Positions 21,199 to 29,388 of a stretch of DNA of 30,629 bases are shown in pieces (within the stretch, counting starts at the first letter, position 1; each line of letters opens with the position of its first letter). The position numbers were made by a program, and so were the translations under genes. This DNA comes from DASXYG01 sp036502625. GTDB lineage: Bacteria; Actinomycetota; Actinomycetes; Streptosporangiales; Streptosporangiaceae. The stretch spans positions 1 to 30,629 of the forward strand of contig DASXYG010000052.1 in the NCBI GenBank assembly GCA_036502625.1. Reading direction: 5' to 3'. The notes below the pieces were generated by a model, which searched no databases, was not told the origin of the DNA, and saw only the letters and a list, made by a program, of their open reading frames with translations.

Positions 21199-23403
21199 CC
21201 GTACGTACGGCCGCGCGGCCGACGTGCCGATGCCGCCGGGGACGAAGCGGTGCGCGAGCGCGGCGCGCTCCGAGCGCGTACGGATCAGCTCGTGCTCCTG
21301 GTAGCGGGCGCATTTCCGATGCCACTCCAGGATCCCGGCCATCCAGTCGGCCATCTCCCCCGCGCGCCGGCTCAGCGCGGCCCGTACGGGCGGCGCCAGG
21401 TCGAGCTCGTCGCACATCGCGGGCAGGTCCACCGAGGCGAGCCGCTCGAACTGCTCCATCCGGGCCCGCATGAGGTCGGCCACCACCTGCGCGGCCTGCC
21501 ACCGGTCCATGCCGAGGAACCGCTGCACGACCAGCACCATGTTGTGCAGCTCGCCCTCGAACTCGATCTCCTTCTGGTACGAGAACAGGTCGTTGGTGAA
21601 GCAGGCGTAGTCCTGCGCGGCCGTCTCCATCTCGTGCAGGACCCGGTGGCCGTACAGCTCCTCGGGGATGACGTCGGCGTACGCGATCCGCGCGAGGCCC
21701 ATCGTCATGTCCGACCCGAACGTCCGGCGGCGCATCTCGACGTAGTCGACCGGGTCGGGCACGCGGCGCTGCGCCTCGTTGGCCAGCTCCCACAGCCAGC
21801 TCTCCGTCATGTCGCGCACGGCCTTGTGGAACGTGCGCCGTCCCGCGGGCGCCATCGGCCCGGCGGTGCGCCGCCACAGGTCGGCGAGGCCGCGCTCCAG
21901 CGCGTCCCGCGGCTCGGGCGTGTCTCCGGCGTCCAGCGGCATGAACAGCGCCAGCCGGTCGTGCGCCAGTTTCGCCGCCGCCAGGCCGCCGGACCTGCCG
22001 TACACCAGCGGGAAGTAGTCGTCGCCGTACGTGCCCCAGGCCAGCCAGTCCGCGGACAGGTTCAGCTCGTCCGGGTCGGCGTCCGCGTGGATCATCGACG
22101 CGCAGTGGGCGACGTCGTAGCCGCGCATGCGCCGCTCGGTCCACACGCCGCCGTGCTCGACGCCGGGCACCGCGTCGAACATGCCCACGCCCCGCGCCCA
22201 CGCCACGTTGTGCTCGCGCGCGGCGGCCAGGTGCGGGCTCGTACGGTGCGCGAACGGCGCGTAGACGTCCGGCACGGGCAGGTGGCCGACCGGGCGGTAC
22301 GGCGGCTTCTCGCGCTGCCGCACCCGGGTCGGCAGGCCGAGCCTGGCGGCCGCGGTGCCGAGCCCGACCGGCCCGCGCGGCATCCCCTGCTCCGCCTGCC
22401 CGTTCATGTAGCGGCTGGACTTCGTGTGCCACTCGTGGCCGCCGGACTGCCAGTCCTGGAGGCCCTTCACGTACGCGGCGACGGCGGCCTGCTCCGGCGG
22501 CGCCGCGCCGCGGTCGGCGAGCAGCGCGGGCACCTCGGTCAGCGCGGTCGTCTCGAACTGCTGGAGCCGCGACGTCAGCACGTCGTTGACCAGGTCGGCG
22601 GCGCGCTGCGTGGGCAGGTCGAAGAACCGCTCGAACACCAGCACGGCGTTGGAGTTCTCCCCCTCCTGCCGTACCTCGCGCTCGTAGGAGAACAGGTCGT
22701 TGCGCAGGTGGACGGCGTCGGCGAAGGCGTCGCCGAGCACCCGCAGCGGACGGGTCGCGGCGAAGCGGTCGGGGATCTCCGCGCCCACCGCGTACTCGAC
22801 GAGGTTCGCCGACCAGGGCGCGCCGCCCACGCGGCGGCGCATCTGGACGTACTCGATCGGGTTGGCCACCCGCCCGGCGTCGATGTTGTCCAGCTCCCAC
22901 ATCGACTCGACCATCAGGTTGTGGGTGCTGGTGACGAACCGGCGCCGCCAGTCGGGCGACATGTGCGGCACCGTGCGCGCCCAGAGGTCGCGCAGCCCCG
23001 CCTCGGACGCGTTGTCCGGCTCGGGCGGCTCGGCGCCGTCCTGGTCCGGGCCGGTCATGAAGCGTTCGAGCCCGTCGATGTACGCGCGGGCGGCCGGGAG
23101 GTCGCGGCCGTACTTGAACTTCTCGAGGAAGTCGTCGTCGAAGAAGAAGACCCAGGTGTACCAGTCGGTGATCAGGTCCAGGGCGGGGCCGTCGCAGTCG
23201 GGGTGGGTGTACGCGCACATCAGCGCGTAGTCCATCTTCGCCAGCGCGGCCTCGTCCCAGACGAGCCCGCCGCCGGGTTTCGCGGTGTCCAGCATCCCCA
23301 TCCGGCGGGCCCAGGCCATGCTGTGCTCCCGGGTCCGTTCGAGGTGGGGGTTGATGCGGGCCGGGTGCGGCACGTAGAAGTCAGGCAGGACGAAAGGCTG
23401 CAT
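21187..23403 (-). CDS. geoA: Two-domain geosmin synthase (germacradienol/geosmin synthase)
   Basis: 738 residues, two class I terpene synthase domains as in Streptomyces geosmin synthase (about 726). The N-terminal domain (about 1-370) makes germacradienol from farnesyl diphosphate. Its metal motif is DDDFLE (89-94), with Asp where Streptomyces has His, and its NSE triad is NDLFSYERE. The C-terminal domain (about 385-738) converts germacradienol to geosmin. It has DDYFP and NDLFSYQKE. Start: ATG 23403; a 13-residue upstream extension lacks family similarity. The ribosome site is weak. It lies 45 bp downstream of the acyltransferase on the same strand, so it may be read from the DUF1023-acyltransferase promoter as well as its own. 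Confidence 0.96.
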   Translation of the reverse strand: MQPFVLPDFYVPHPARINPHLERTREHSMAWARRMGMLDTAKPGGGLVWDEAALAKMDYALMCAYTHPDCDGPALDLITDWYTWVFFFDDDFLEKFKYGRDLPAARAYIDGLERFMTGPDQDGAEPPEPDNASEAGLRDLWARTVPHMSPDWRRRFVTSTHNLMVESMWELDNIDAGRVANPIEYVQMRRRVGGAPWSANLVEYAVGAEIPDRFAATRPLRVLGDAFADAVHLRNDLFSYEREVRQEGENSNAVLVFERFFDLPTQRAADLVNDVLTSRLQQFETTALTEVPALLADRGAAPPEQAAVAAYVKGLQDWQSGGHEWHTKSSRYMNGQAEQGMPRGPVGLGTAAARLGLPTRVRQREKPPYRPVGHLPVPDVYAPFAHRTSPHLAAAREHNVAWARGVGMFDAVPGVEHGGVWTERRMRGYDVAHCASMIHADADPDELNLSADWLAWGTYGDDYFPLVYGRSGGLAAAKLAHDRLALFMPLDAGDTPEPRDALERGLADLWRRTAGPMAPAGRRTFHKAVRDMTESWLWELANEAQRRVPDPVDYVEMRRRTFGSDMTMGLARIAYADVIPEELYGHRVLHEMETAAQDYACFTNDLFSYQKEIEFEGELHNMVLVVQRFLGMDRWQAAQVVADLMRARMEQFERLASVDLPAMCDELDLAPPVRAALSRRAGEMADWMAGILEWHRKCARYQEHELIRTRSERAALAHRFVPGGIGTSAARPYVRSPA

Positions 23404-23448
23404 GACCGCCGCCGTACCCGGCGCCCGTGATCGATAAAGCACGGAGAG

Positions 23449-24687
23449 TCACCAGATGGCGAGGACGCAGTAGACGCCGAATCCGGTGGCCAGCGCCAGC
23501 GCGAGCGCCTTCCCGGGGCGCGGCATCCAGGTCCACGGCGCGTCGAACCGCCGGGCCAGCACGACCAGCCCGCCGAGCACCACCGCGTGCACCGCCAGCC
23601 AGCCCAGCCGCCAGCCGACCCAGGCCAGGTCGGCGGGCACGTCGTGCAGGCCGGGCAGCCCGTACGGCGCGATCGCCAGCGTCACGCCGGACAGCAGCAT
23701 CAGCGCGATCTGGTGCCAGCAGAAGATGCTCATCGCCGACAGGTTGACCATGGCCACGCCCGTCCACACGGCGGGACGGCGGCGCAGCCACGCGTCGAGC
23801 CGGTCGCGGGCCAGGATCGCCACGCCCGACTGGGCCGCCGCCAGGGCGAGGACCAGCAGCGACGGCGGGTGGGAGTTCACCCGGCCCGCGCCGGGCACCC
23901 CCACCATGCTCACCGGGTAGCCCATCCGCAGCACGAGCAGCAGCGCCAGCGCCAGCCCGCCGCCGGCCAGCACCGCCGCGGCCCGCCTGCCGATCCGGCC
24001 GTGCGCCCAGGAGACGCCGAGGATGTACGCGAACGCCCAGCCCGGCAGGATGTTGATCATGGCGACCCAGCCCGGCACCGCGTCGTGCCACGGCCCGTAC
24101 CGCAGCAGGTCCACGGCCGCGACGATCACCAGCGACGGCGCCGCCGCCCAGAGCCCGAGCCGCCGGTCCATGGCCACCACGACCGGCGTCAGCGCGGTGA
24201 TCACCAGGTAGACGCCGATGAACCACAGCGGCTGCACGACGAGGACGGCGGTCGTCCGCAGCGTCCCGGCCGGCACGCCGGCGACGTACAGCAGCGGCAG
24301 CGCGGCGCCGAGGATCGCGGTGGACGCCACGACGGGCCGGCCGAGCCGCGCCAGCCGCGTGCCCACCCACGTCCGGTACGGGACGCCACGTTCCTGCGCC
24401 CGGTCCCAGCTCCGCGCCGTCGCGTAGCCGCCGACCAGGAAGAACAGGCCGAGCATCTGGAGGACCCAGCTCACCGGGGCCAGCCCCGGCAGGTGGATCA
24501 GCGGGCTGGTCACGTGCAGCGCGCCGTCACCGCGGACGGTGAGCGCCATGACCATGAAGTGGCCGACGACGACGCCCAGGATGGCCAGCGCCCGCAGGCC
24601 GTCGATGGCCCGGTCGCGGCCCGCCGGGGTGGCGGCCTCGGTGCGCGCGACCAGCCCGGTGCGCGGGGTGTCAGGACGCGTCAGCAC
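23449..24687 (-). CDS. Acyltransferase-3 family integral membrane protein
   Basis: 412 residues with about ten hydrophobic segments. The N-terminal signature RDRAIDGLRALAILGVVVGHF contains the Arg and His expected in the acyltransferase-3 (OatA/NodX-type) family. FFLVGGYATARSW stands for the usual FFxxSGF motif. The C-terminal half has MSIFCWHQIALML. Family members move acyl groups onto extracytoplasmic sugars, lipids or natural products; the acceptor is not evident. Start: GTG 24687 overlaps the DUF1023 hydrolase stop by 17 bases, indicating a common transcript with that gene, and geoA follows closely. Confidence 0.85.
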   Translation of the reverse strand: MLTRPDTPRTGLVARTEAATPAGRDRAIDGLRALAILGVVVGHFMVMALTVRGDGALHVTSPLIHLPGLAPVSWVLQMLGLFFLVGGYATARSWDRAQERGVPYRTWVGTRLARLGRPVVASTAILGAALPLLYVAGVPAGTLRTTAVLVVQPLWFIGVYLVITALTPVVVAMDRRLGLWAAAPSLVIVAAVDLLRYGPWHDAVPGWVAMINILPGWAFAYILGVSWAHGRIGRRAAAVLAGGGLALALLLVLRMGYPVSMVGVPGAGRVNSHPPSLLVLALAAAQSGVAILARDRLDAWLRRRPAVWTGVAMVNLSAMSIFCWHQIALMLLSGVTLAIAPYGLPGLHDVPADLAWVGWRLGWLAVHAVVLGGLVVLARRFDAPWTWMPRPGKALALALATGFGVYCVLAIW

Positions 24688-25618
24688 GGCGGGTCACCTC
24701 CGCCCGGTGACCGTCCGCGATGCGGGCCACGTTCTCCAGGGACTCCGTACCGGGGCGGAAGTAGTGGCTGTGGCCGGTCGCCGACCCGGTGCGCATGACG
24801 ACCGCGCCGAACCGCGCCGACACCGGGTCGGTGCCGTGCCCGAAGCCGCCGACCCGGACGAACGGCGTGAACCTGATGGGGTCGTCGTTGGCGCGCGCCG
24901 TCCAGACCCGCGCGGTCGTACGGAGCCCGGCCGCCGTACGGACGTCCATGCCCGGTGCGGCCAGCGCGACGAGGTCGCCCACCTGGTGCGGAAGGCGGGA
25001 CGCGGCGCGCCCGCAGACGACCGCGCCGTAGCTGTGGCACACCAGCGTCAGCCGCGCACGTCCGGGCAGCCCCCGCAGGAAACTGAGCAGCCGGTTCGCG
25101 CCGGCGGCCGCCCGCGTCGACCGCATGACGTCGACGTCGATGCCGGTCGGCGGGTGGTAGCCGAGCCACATGACCACCGCGGTCGGCAGGCCCGGCGCGT
25201 CGTGGCGCATCCGGTCCGCCAGCGCCACGGCGCCCATCACCGGGCCGTCCGGGTTGGTGTTCCGCTCCTTCAGCACCCGGCCGGCGTTCCAGCCCATGCC
25301 CGGCACGATCACCGCGATCCGGCGCGCCGTGGCCAGGTTCCCCATGACCTCGACGATCCGCCCGGCGCCGTGCCGGTCGTACGCGAGCAGGCGGCCGACC
25401 GGCCGCGGGTCGCCGTTGGCGACGCGCGCCCGGTCGTTGGCCGTGTAGCGCGCCGCGATGGGCGCGCCGTCGTGGTTGCCGAGCGCCGACTCCGACATGG
25501 CCGCCGGGTGCGTGGCGCCGGCCGCGAGTACGGGCGACGCCGCCCCGGTGATGGCGCCGGCCGCCAGCCCGCCGATGGCGAGGCTCGCGATCATCCGCCG
25601 CGCCGCACTGTGTCCCAT
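24671..25618 (-). CDS. Exported DUF1023 alpha/beta hydrolase
   Basis: 315 residues. The N-terminus is a secretion signal (ARRMIASLAIGGLAAGAITGA, with Arg-Arg that could also suit Tat export) ending near VLAAGA. The DUF1023 hydrolase domain follows: RIAVIVPGMGW, MWLGYHPP, nucleophile CHSYG in LTLVCHSYGAVVCG, an acidic NDDP segment and a late GHSHYF histidine. Family members are uncharacterised extracytoplasmic esterase-like proteins. Start: ATG 25618 with GAGGAGG 7 bases upstream. A 31-bp interrupted inverted repeat lies just before the ribosome site. Confidence 0.88.
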   Translation of the reverse strand: MGHSAARRMIASLAIGGLAAGAITGAASPVLAAGATHPAAMSESALGNHDGAPIAARYTANDRARVANGDPRPVGRLLAYDRHGAGRIVEVMGNLATARRIAVIVPGMGWNAGRVLKERNTNPDGPVMGAVALADRMRHDAPGLPTAVVMWLGYHPPTGIDVDVMRSTRAAAGANRLLSFLRGLPGRARLTLVCHSYGAVVCGRAASRLPHQVGDLVALAAPGMDVRTAAGLRTTARVWTARANDDPIRFTPFVRVGGFGHGTDPVSARFGAVVMRTGSATGHSHYFRPGTESLENVARIADGHRAEVTRRADAS

Positions 25619-25630
25619 GCCGGGCCTCCT

Positions 25631-25661
25631 CGAAGGTTCGATCGATACGGATCAACCTTCG
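25631..25661. promoter_or_regulatory. Inverted repeat upstream of the DUF1023-acyltransferase-geoA genes
   Basis: Perfect arms CGAAGGTT (25631-25638) and AACCTTCG (25654-25661) with a 15-base spacer, directly upstream of the GAGGAGG ribosome site. It could be an operator or a leader hairpin. The 198 bp from 25662 to the iclR stop hold no gene; a short hairpin CGGGT/ACCCG lies at 25683-25698. Confidence 0.55.
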
Positions 25662-25859
25662 GCCGGACGGCCGGGGACATCACGGGTCCTAAAACCCGAA
25701 GCGCTCGGGAGGAACCCGCCGGTGCGGGTAGGGGAAAGCCCACCCCGATCGATGGGGGATCGCCGGGCGCGGCCGACGCCCCGCAGGTCAGGGCCGCGGG
25801 CTCAGGCGCTCAGTAAGTGCCGGTCGTACAGGTGAACGGCGGGGGGTGGCATCGTCAGC

Positions 25860-26708
25860 TCATTCCTCGCCGACGTAGCCCATGCGCTCGGAGATCTCCC
25901 GGCCCGCCTTCATGACGGACTCGCCCGCATCGGGGATCGCGTCCTCGGCGAGCCGGTACGAGGGGCCCGAGACGCTGACGGTGGCGACGACGTCGCCGTT
26001 CATCGAGTAGATCGGCGCGGCGACCGCGTTGAGCCCGATCTCCAGTTCCTCGATGGCCGTGCCGTAGCCGATCTCCCGGATCTCCCTGAGCTGCGCGCGC
26101 AGCGCCTTGGGCTCGGTGACGGTGTTGGGGGTGAAACGCTCCAGCCCGTCCTGCAGGAGCTGGTTCAACTCGATGAACGGCATGTACGCGAGCAGGACCT
26201 TGCCGTTGGAGGTGGCGTGCATAGGGGTGCGCCGGCCGACCCAGTTCTGCGTGACGACCGCGGACGATCCGCGGACCTGCTGGATGTTGACCACCACGCC
26301 GTCGCCGGACACCGCGACGTTGACCGTTTCGCCGAGCTCGGCCGCGAGCTGTTCGCAGACGGGCTGGCTCTGCTGGGTCAGGTCGAGGCGGCTGGTCATC
26401 GCCCCGGCGAGCCGGACCACGCCGAACCCCAGGCGGTACTTTCCGCGTACGCCAGGTTGCTCCACGAGGCCCCGGTTCTCCAGGGCGCCCAGCAGCCGGA
26501 AGGCCGTGGACTTGTGCACGCCGAGAAGGTCGGCGATCTCGGTCACCCCGATCTCGCCATGACGCGCGAGCAGCTCCAGAACCGACACCGCCCGGTCGAC
26601 AGACTGGACGAGCGCGGCGCCGCCCGATCCCCGCTTGCCTCCTTTCGTCTCCTCCGACGGCGACGACGTCTCACCCCGATTGGACGTACGCTCTTCGTCG
26701 TTGTTCAT
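25860..26708 (-). CDS. IclR-family transcriptional regulator (second paralogue)
   Basis: 282 residues. A charged, probably disordered N-terminus (about 1-32) precedes the winged helix (VQSVDRAVSVLELLARHGEIG, TEIADLLGVHKSTAFRLLGAL) and the IclR effector domain (MHATSNGKVLLAYMP, EELEIGLNAVAAPIYS). It is paralogous to the regulator at 9247. Start: ATG 26708. No ribosome site is visible, and CAATAT 9 bases upstream could be the -10 of a leaderless message. A GTTGT-N7-GCAAC element overlaps the start codon, implying autoregulation. That ties this protein, rather than only the nearer paralogue, to the one-carbon operators at 8010, 10177 and 4636. Confidence 0.9.
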   Translation of the reverse strand: MNNDEERTSNRGETSSPSEETKGGKRGSGGAALVQSVDRAVSVLELLARHGEIGVTEIADLLGVHKSTAFRLLGALENRGLVEQPGVRGKYRLGFGVVRLAGAMTSRLDLTQQSQPVCEQLAAELGETVNVAVSGDGVVVNIQQVRGSSAVVTQNWVGRRTPMHATSNGKVLLAYMPFIELNQLLQDGLERFTPNTVTEPKALRAQLREIREIGYGTAIEELEIGLNAVAAPIYSMNGDVVATVSVSGPSYRLAEDAIPDAGESVMKAGREISERMGYVGEE

Positions 26709-26716
26709 GGCGCAAC
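26700..26716. promoter_or_regulatory. GTTGC-N7-GCAAC-type element over the iclR start codon
   Basis: GTTGT (26700-26704), TCATGGC, GCAAC (26712-26716): 9 of 10 defined bases match the element before purU and the dimethylglycine oxidase gene. The start codon lies in the spacer. The rest of the 227-bp gap to 26935 holds no gene; it includes an AT-rich AAAATATGATTTGTGG stretch near 26901. Confidence 0.6.
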
Positions 26717-26935
26717 AATATTGGGCGATGCGGCACCAGGGAAAAATCGGTCCCTGCGAAATCGCTTGGAGATGACCGAGAACGCCTACATGACCTGCGC
26801 GGACATCGATTCCACTACGATGCGGAAACGTCGCCCCGGCAAATCTTGACGGAGATTCGCACGGACCGGTACCGGCCACACTCGGCGGCGCGGAAGCCCC
26901 AAAATATGATTTGTGGAGGACCGATCGCGCGATGC

Positions 26936-27406
26936 CTACACCGCGTATGCGATATCCGCGATCGTTGCGTCCGTCACCTTCGCGAGGCGCTCCGCGGCGA
27001 TCGGGAAGACCGCGTGCGGCGTGCCCGCCGCCGCCCACACCGTGTCGTACGCCAGGAGGTCGCGGTCGACGATCGTGCGCGGCTGTTCGGCGTAGCCGAG
27101 GGGCGGCACACCGCCGACGCTGAACCCCGTCAGCGCCTTGACGGCCTTCGCGTCCGGCCGGGTGACCTCGCCGCCGACGAGCCCGCCCACCTTGGCGAGG
27201 TCCACCTGGTTCGTGCCGGACGCGATCACCAGGACGACCTCCTCGCCGCGGGTGAACACCAGGCTCTTGGCGATCTGCGCGACGGTCGTGCCGATCGCGT
27301 CGGCGGCCTCGGCGGCCGACCGCGTGCTGTCGGGGAGCTCGCGTACCTCGCCGGGTTCGCCCAGCTCCGTGAGGTGCCGCTGGACCAGGACCGCCTTCGC
27401 GTGCAT
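26936..27406 (-). CDS. YbaK/EbsC family aminoacyl-tRNA deacylase
   Basis: 156 residues, one YbaK/prolyl-tRNA editing domain: RELPDSTRSAAEAADAIGTTVAQIAKSLVF, VVLVIASGTNQVDLAKV, the GFSVGGVPPLGY loop, and late strands TVWAAAGTPHAVFPIAAERL. The conserved lysine in QIAKSLVF is present. Such proteins hydrolyse mischarged tRNA, for example Cys- or Ala-tRNA(Pro). The exact specificity cannot be read. Start: ATG 27406 with GGAG 7 bases upstream. The next gene (27484) is divergent. Confidence 0.88.
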   Translation of the reverse strand: MHAKAVLVQRHLTELGEPGEVRELPDSTRSAAEAADAIGTTVAQIAKSLVFTRGEEVVLVIASGTNQVDLAKVGGLVGGEVTRPDAKAVKALTGFSVGGVPPLGYAEQPRTIVDRDLLAYDTVWAAAGTPHAVFPIAAERLAKVTDATIADIAYAV

Positions 27407-27483
27407 GTCGTCTCCGTCTCGTCTGTGCCGATGCCACGGGCCGGGCACGGGGTGCCGGGGGTGCGTGCGACCATGGGGGCGCG

Positions 27484-28035
27484 ATGCGGGCGGCCCCTGG
27501 ATTCCGACTGACGCGCGCGGCGGTCTTCGCCGTGGCGTGCGTCGGTGTGTCCGCCGCCGGCCACGCGCTGACCGGGCACGCATCGCCGACCGTACCCGCC
27601 ATGGCGGCCGGGGTCGTCCTGGCGTTCGCGCTCGGCTGCCTGCTCGCCGGGCGCGAGCGGTCGCTGCCGGTCATCCTGGCGGCCGTGCTCGCCGCCGAGG
27701 CCGGCCTGCACCTCGTGTTCAGCGCGCTCGGCCCGGCCGCGGCGCCCCAGCTCACCGCGATGCCCGGCCATCCGATGACCGCCGACCACGGCCTCGCCAT
27801 GGTCATCGCGCACGCCTGGGCCGGGCTGCTCGCGTCCTGGTGGCTGCACCGCGGCGAGCGCGCCGCGTGGGCGCTGCTGCGCAGGCTCGGCGCGCGGCTG
27901 CCCCGCCTGCTGGTCGCCGCGGGGCCGCCCGCCCTTCCGCGCGTACGCGCCGCCGTCGCGCGCGTGGCGCCGCCGCGCGCCCGGCTCATCCGCTACTGCC
28001 TGGTGGAACGTGGTCCGCCGCTGGTCAGCGCGTAA
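27484..28035 (+). CDS. Histidine-rich integral membrane protein beside ycnI-copC
   Basis: 183 residues with about four to five hydrophobic segments (AAVFAVACVGVSAAGHAL, VPAMAAGVVLAFALGCLLAG, SLPVILAAVLAAEAGLHLVFSA, HGLAMVIAHAWAGLLASWWL) and a basic C-terminal tail. Histidines cluster at membrane edges (GHALTGHASP, PGHPMTADHG, IAHAW, WLHRGE). The family is not recognised beyond actinobacterial membrane proteins that lie next to copper genes. The histidines and the position 46 bp before ycnI suggest a copper-related role, which is inference. Start: ATG 27484, with no strong ribosome site. Confidence 0.8.
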   Translation: MRAAPGFRLTRAAVFAVACVGVSAAGHALTGHASPTVPAMAAGVVLAFALGCLLAGRERSLPVILAAVLAAEAGLHLVFSALGPAAAPQLTAMPGHPMTADHGLAMVIAHAWAGLLASWWLHRGERAAWALLRRLGARLPRLLVAAGPPALPRVRAAVARVAPPRARLIRYCLVERGPPLVSA

Positions 28036-28081
28036 TTCGCCGACCATCACCGACCCTTTCCTTCCATCAGGAGCCATCCCG

Positions 28082-28750
28082 ATGTTCGTTTCGCATGCCC
28101 TGCGCCGCGCCGGCACCGTCGCCGGACTCGCCGCCGCGGGGACGCTCGCGTTCGCCGCGGCCGCCTCGGCCCACGTGACGGTCACCGCCGAGAAGGCGAC
28201 CCCGGGCGCGTTCACCAAGCTCGCCTTCAGCGTCCCGAACGAGGAGCCGAAGGCCGACACCACGAAGCTCGTCGTCGACATCCCCACCGACCACCCGCTC
28301 GCGTTCGCCAGCGTGCGGCCGGTGCCCGGCTGGACCGCCAAGGTCACCACGACCAAGCTGCCGAAGACCGTCGACGGCATCGACGAGGCGGTCTCCCGCA
28401 TCACCTGGTCCGGCGGCCGGATCAAGCCGGGCGAGTTCCAGCTCTTCGAGGTCAGCGGCGGCCCGCTGCCGACGAACGCGGCGACGCTCGCGTTCAAGGC
28501 GACCCAGACCTACTCCGACGGCAAGGTCGTGAAGTGGGCCGACCCGCCCAAGGCGAACGGCCAGGAGCCCGAGCACCCGGCGCCGACGATCACGCTCGCG
28601 CCCGCGCCGTCCGCCACGCGCGCCGTGTCCAACACGACCACCGGCGGGTCGGACTCCACGGCGCGGCTCCTCGGCGGCGCCGCCCTGGTCGTCGCGGTGC
28701 TCGCGGCCGTGGTCGCGTTCGTACGCCGGCGGCCGGGCGGCGCGTCGTGA
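28082..28750 (+). CDS. ycnI: YcnI-family (DUF1775) exported copper-binding protein
   Basis: 222 residues. A signal peptide ends at AAASA, leaving an N-terminal histidine (HVTVTAEKATPGAFTKLAFSVPNE) that forms the copper-binding histidine brace in characterised YcnI. The family tryptophan is in ITWSGGRIKPGEFQLF. The tail has a Pro/Thr linker and one C-terminal transmembrane helix (LLGGAALVVAVLAAVVAFV) followed by Arg residues. So it is an extracytoplasmic domain held by a C-terminal anchor. Start: ATG 28082 with AGGAGCC 8 bases upstream. The stop overlaps the copC start (GTGA). Confidence 0.93.
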   Translation: MFVSHALRRAGTVAGLAAAGTLAFAAAASAHVTVTAEKATPGAFTKLAFSVPNEEPKADTTKLVVDIPTDHPLAFASVRPVPGWTAKVTTTKLPKTVDGIDEAVSRITWSGGRIKPGEFQLFEVSGGPLPTNAATLAFKATQTYSDGKVVKWADPPKANGQEPEHPAPTITLAPAPSATRAVSNTTTGGSDSTARLLGGAALVVAVLAAVVAFVRRRPGGAS

Positions 28751-29262
28751 CCACCGCGCGCGTACGCCGGGCCGGCGCGGCGCTCGTCGCGCTGGCCGTG
28801 GCCGCCGTCCTCACCGCCGGGTTCCCGGGCGCGGCGTCCGCGCACACCACGCTGATCGCGCAGTCGCCCAAGGCGAACGCCACGGTGGCGGCGCCGCGCG
28901 CGGTGACGCTGACGTTCGCCGACCGGGTGATCCAGCCCGGCGTGGTGGTCCGTACGGACGCAGGCCGCCGCGTCGACAAGGGCGACACCAGCGCCGACGG
29001 CCCGAAGGTGACGACGAGCCTGCCGCGCCTCGCGCCCGGCCGCTACCAGGTGGGCTGGCGCGTGGTGGCCCCCGATGGCCACGTGCAGACCGGCGAGTTC
29101 CGCTTCGGCGTCCCCGACCGTACGGGCGCCGTGCCCGCCTCCACCGCGGCGGGCGCGAAGGGCGGCTCGTCCGGGCCGCCCGTCTGGCTGTGGATCGCGC
29201 TGGCCGGGGTGGTCGTGCTCGTCGGCGGCGGGCTCGTCGCCGTACGCCGCGCGCTGCGCTGA
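28747..29262 (+). CDS. copC: CopC-domain exported copper protein
   Basis: 171 residues. A signal peptide ends at GAASA, giving a mature N-terminal His (HTTLIAQSPKANATV), the first Cu(II) ligand in CopC. A second His appears in APDGHVQTGEFRFGV and the characteristic LTFADRVIQPGVVV strand is present. A Gly/Ser linker and C-terminal helix (VWLWIALAGVVVLVGGGLVAV) anchor it. There is no CopD membrane domain. Start: GTG 28747, coupled to ycnI by a 4-base overlap. It probably acts with YcnI and the upstream membrane protein in copper binding or delivery outside the membrane. Confidence 0.93.
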   Translation: MTTARVRRAGAALVALAVAAVLTAGFPGAASAHTTLIAQSPKANATVAAPRAVTLTFADRVIQPGVVVRTDAGRRVDKGDTSADGPKVTTSLPRLAPGRYQVGWRVVAPDGHVQTGEFRFGVPDRTGAVPASTAAGAKGGSSGPPVWLWIALAGVVVLVGGGLVAVRRALR

Positions 29263-29388
29263 CGCCGTCCGGATCAACATGCCGGCGGCTCCGGCGGGTG
29301 CGGGCATCCGCCGGAGCCGCCGATTGCCGCGCGCGGGATTGCCGTACGGGGGTACGCTCCGGCTCATCGCGACCCGAGGGCGAAGGCG

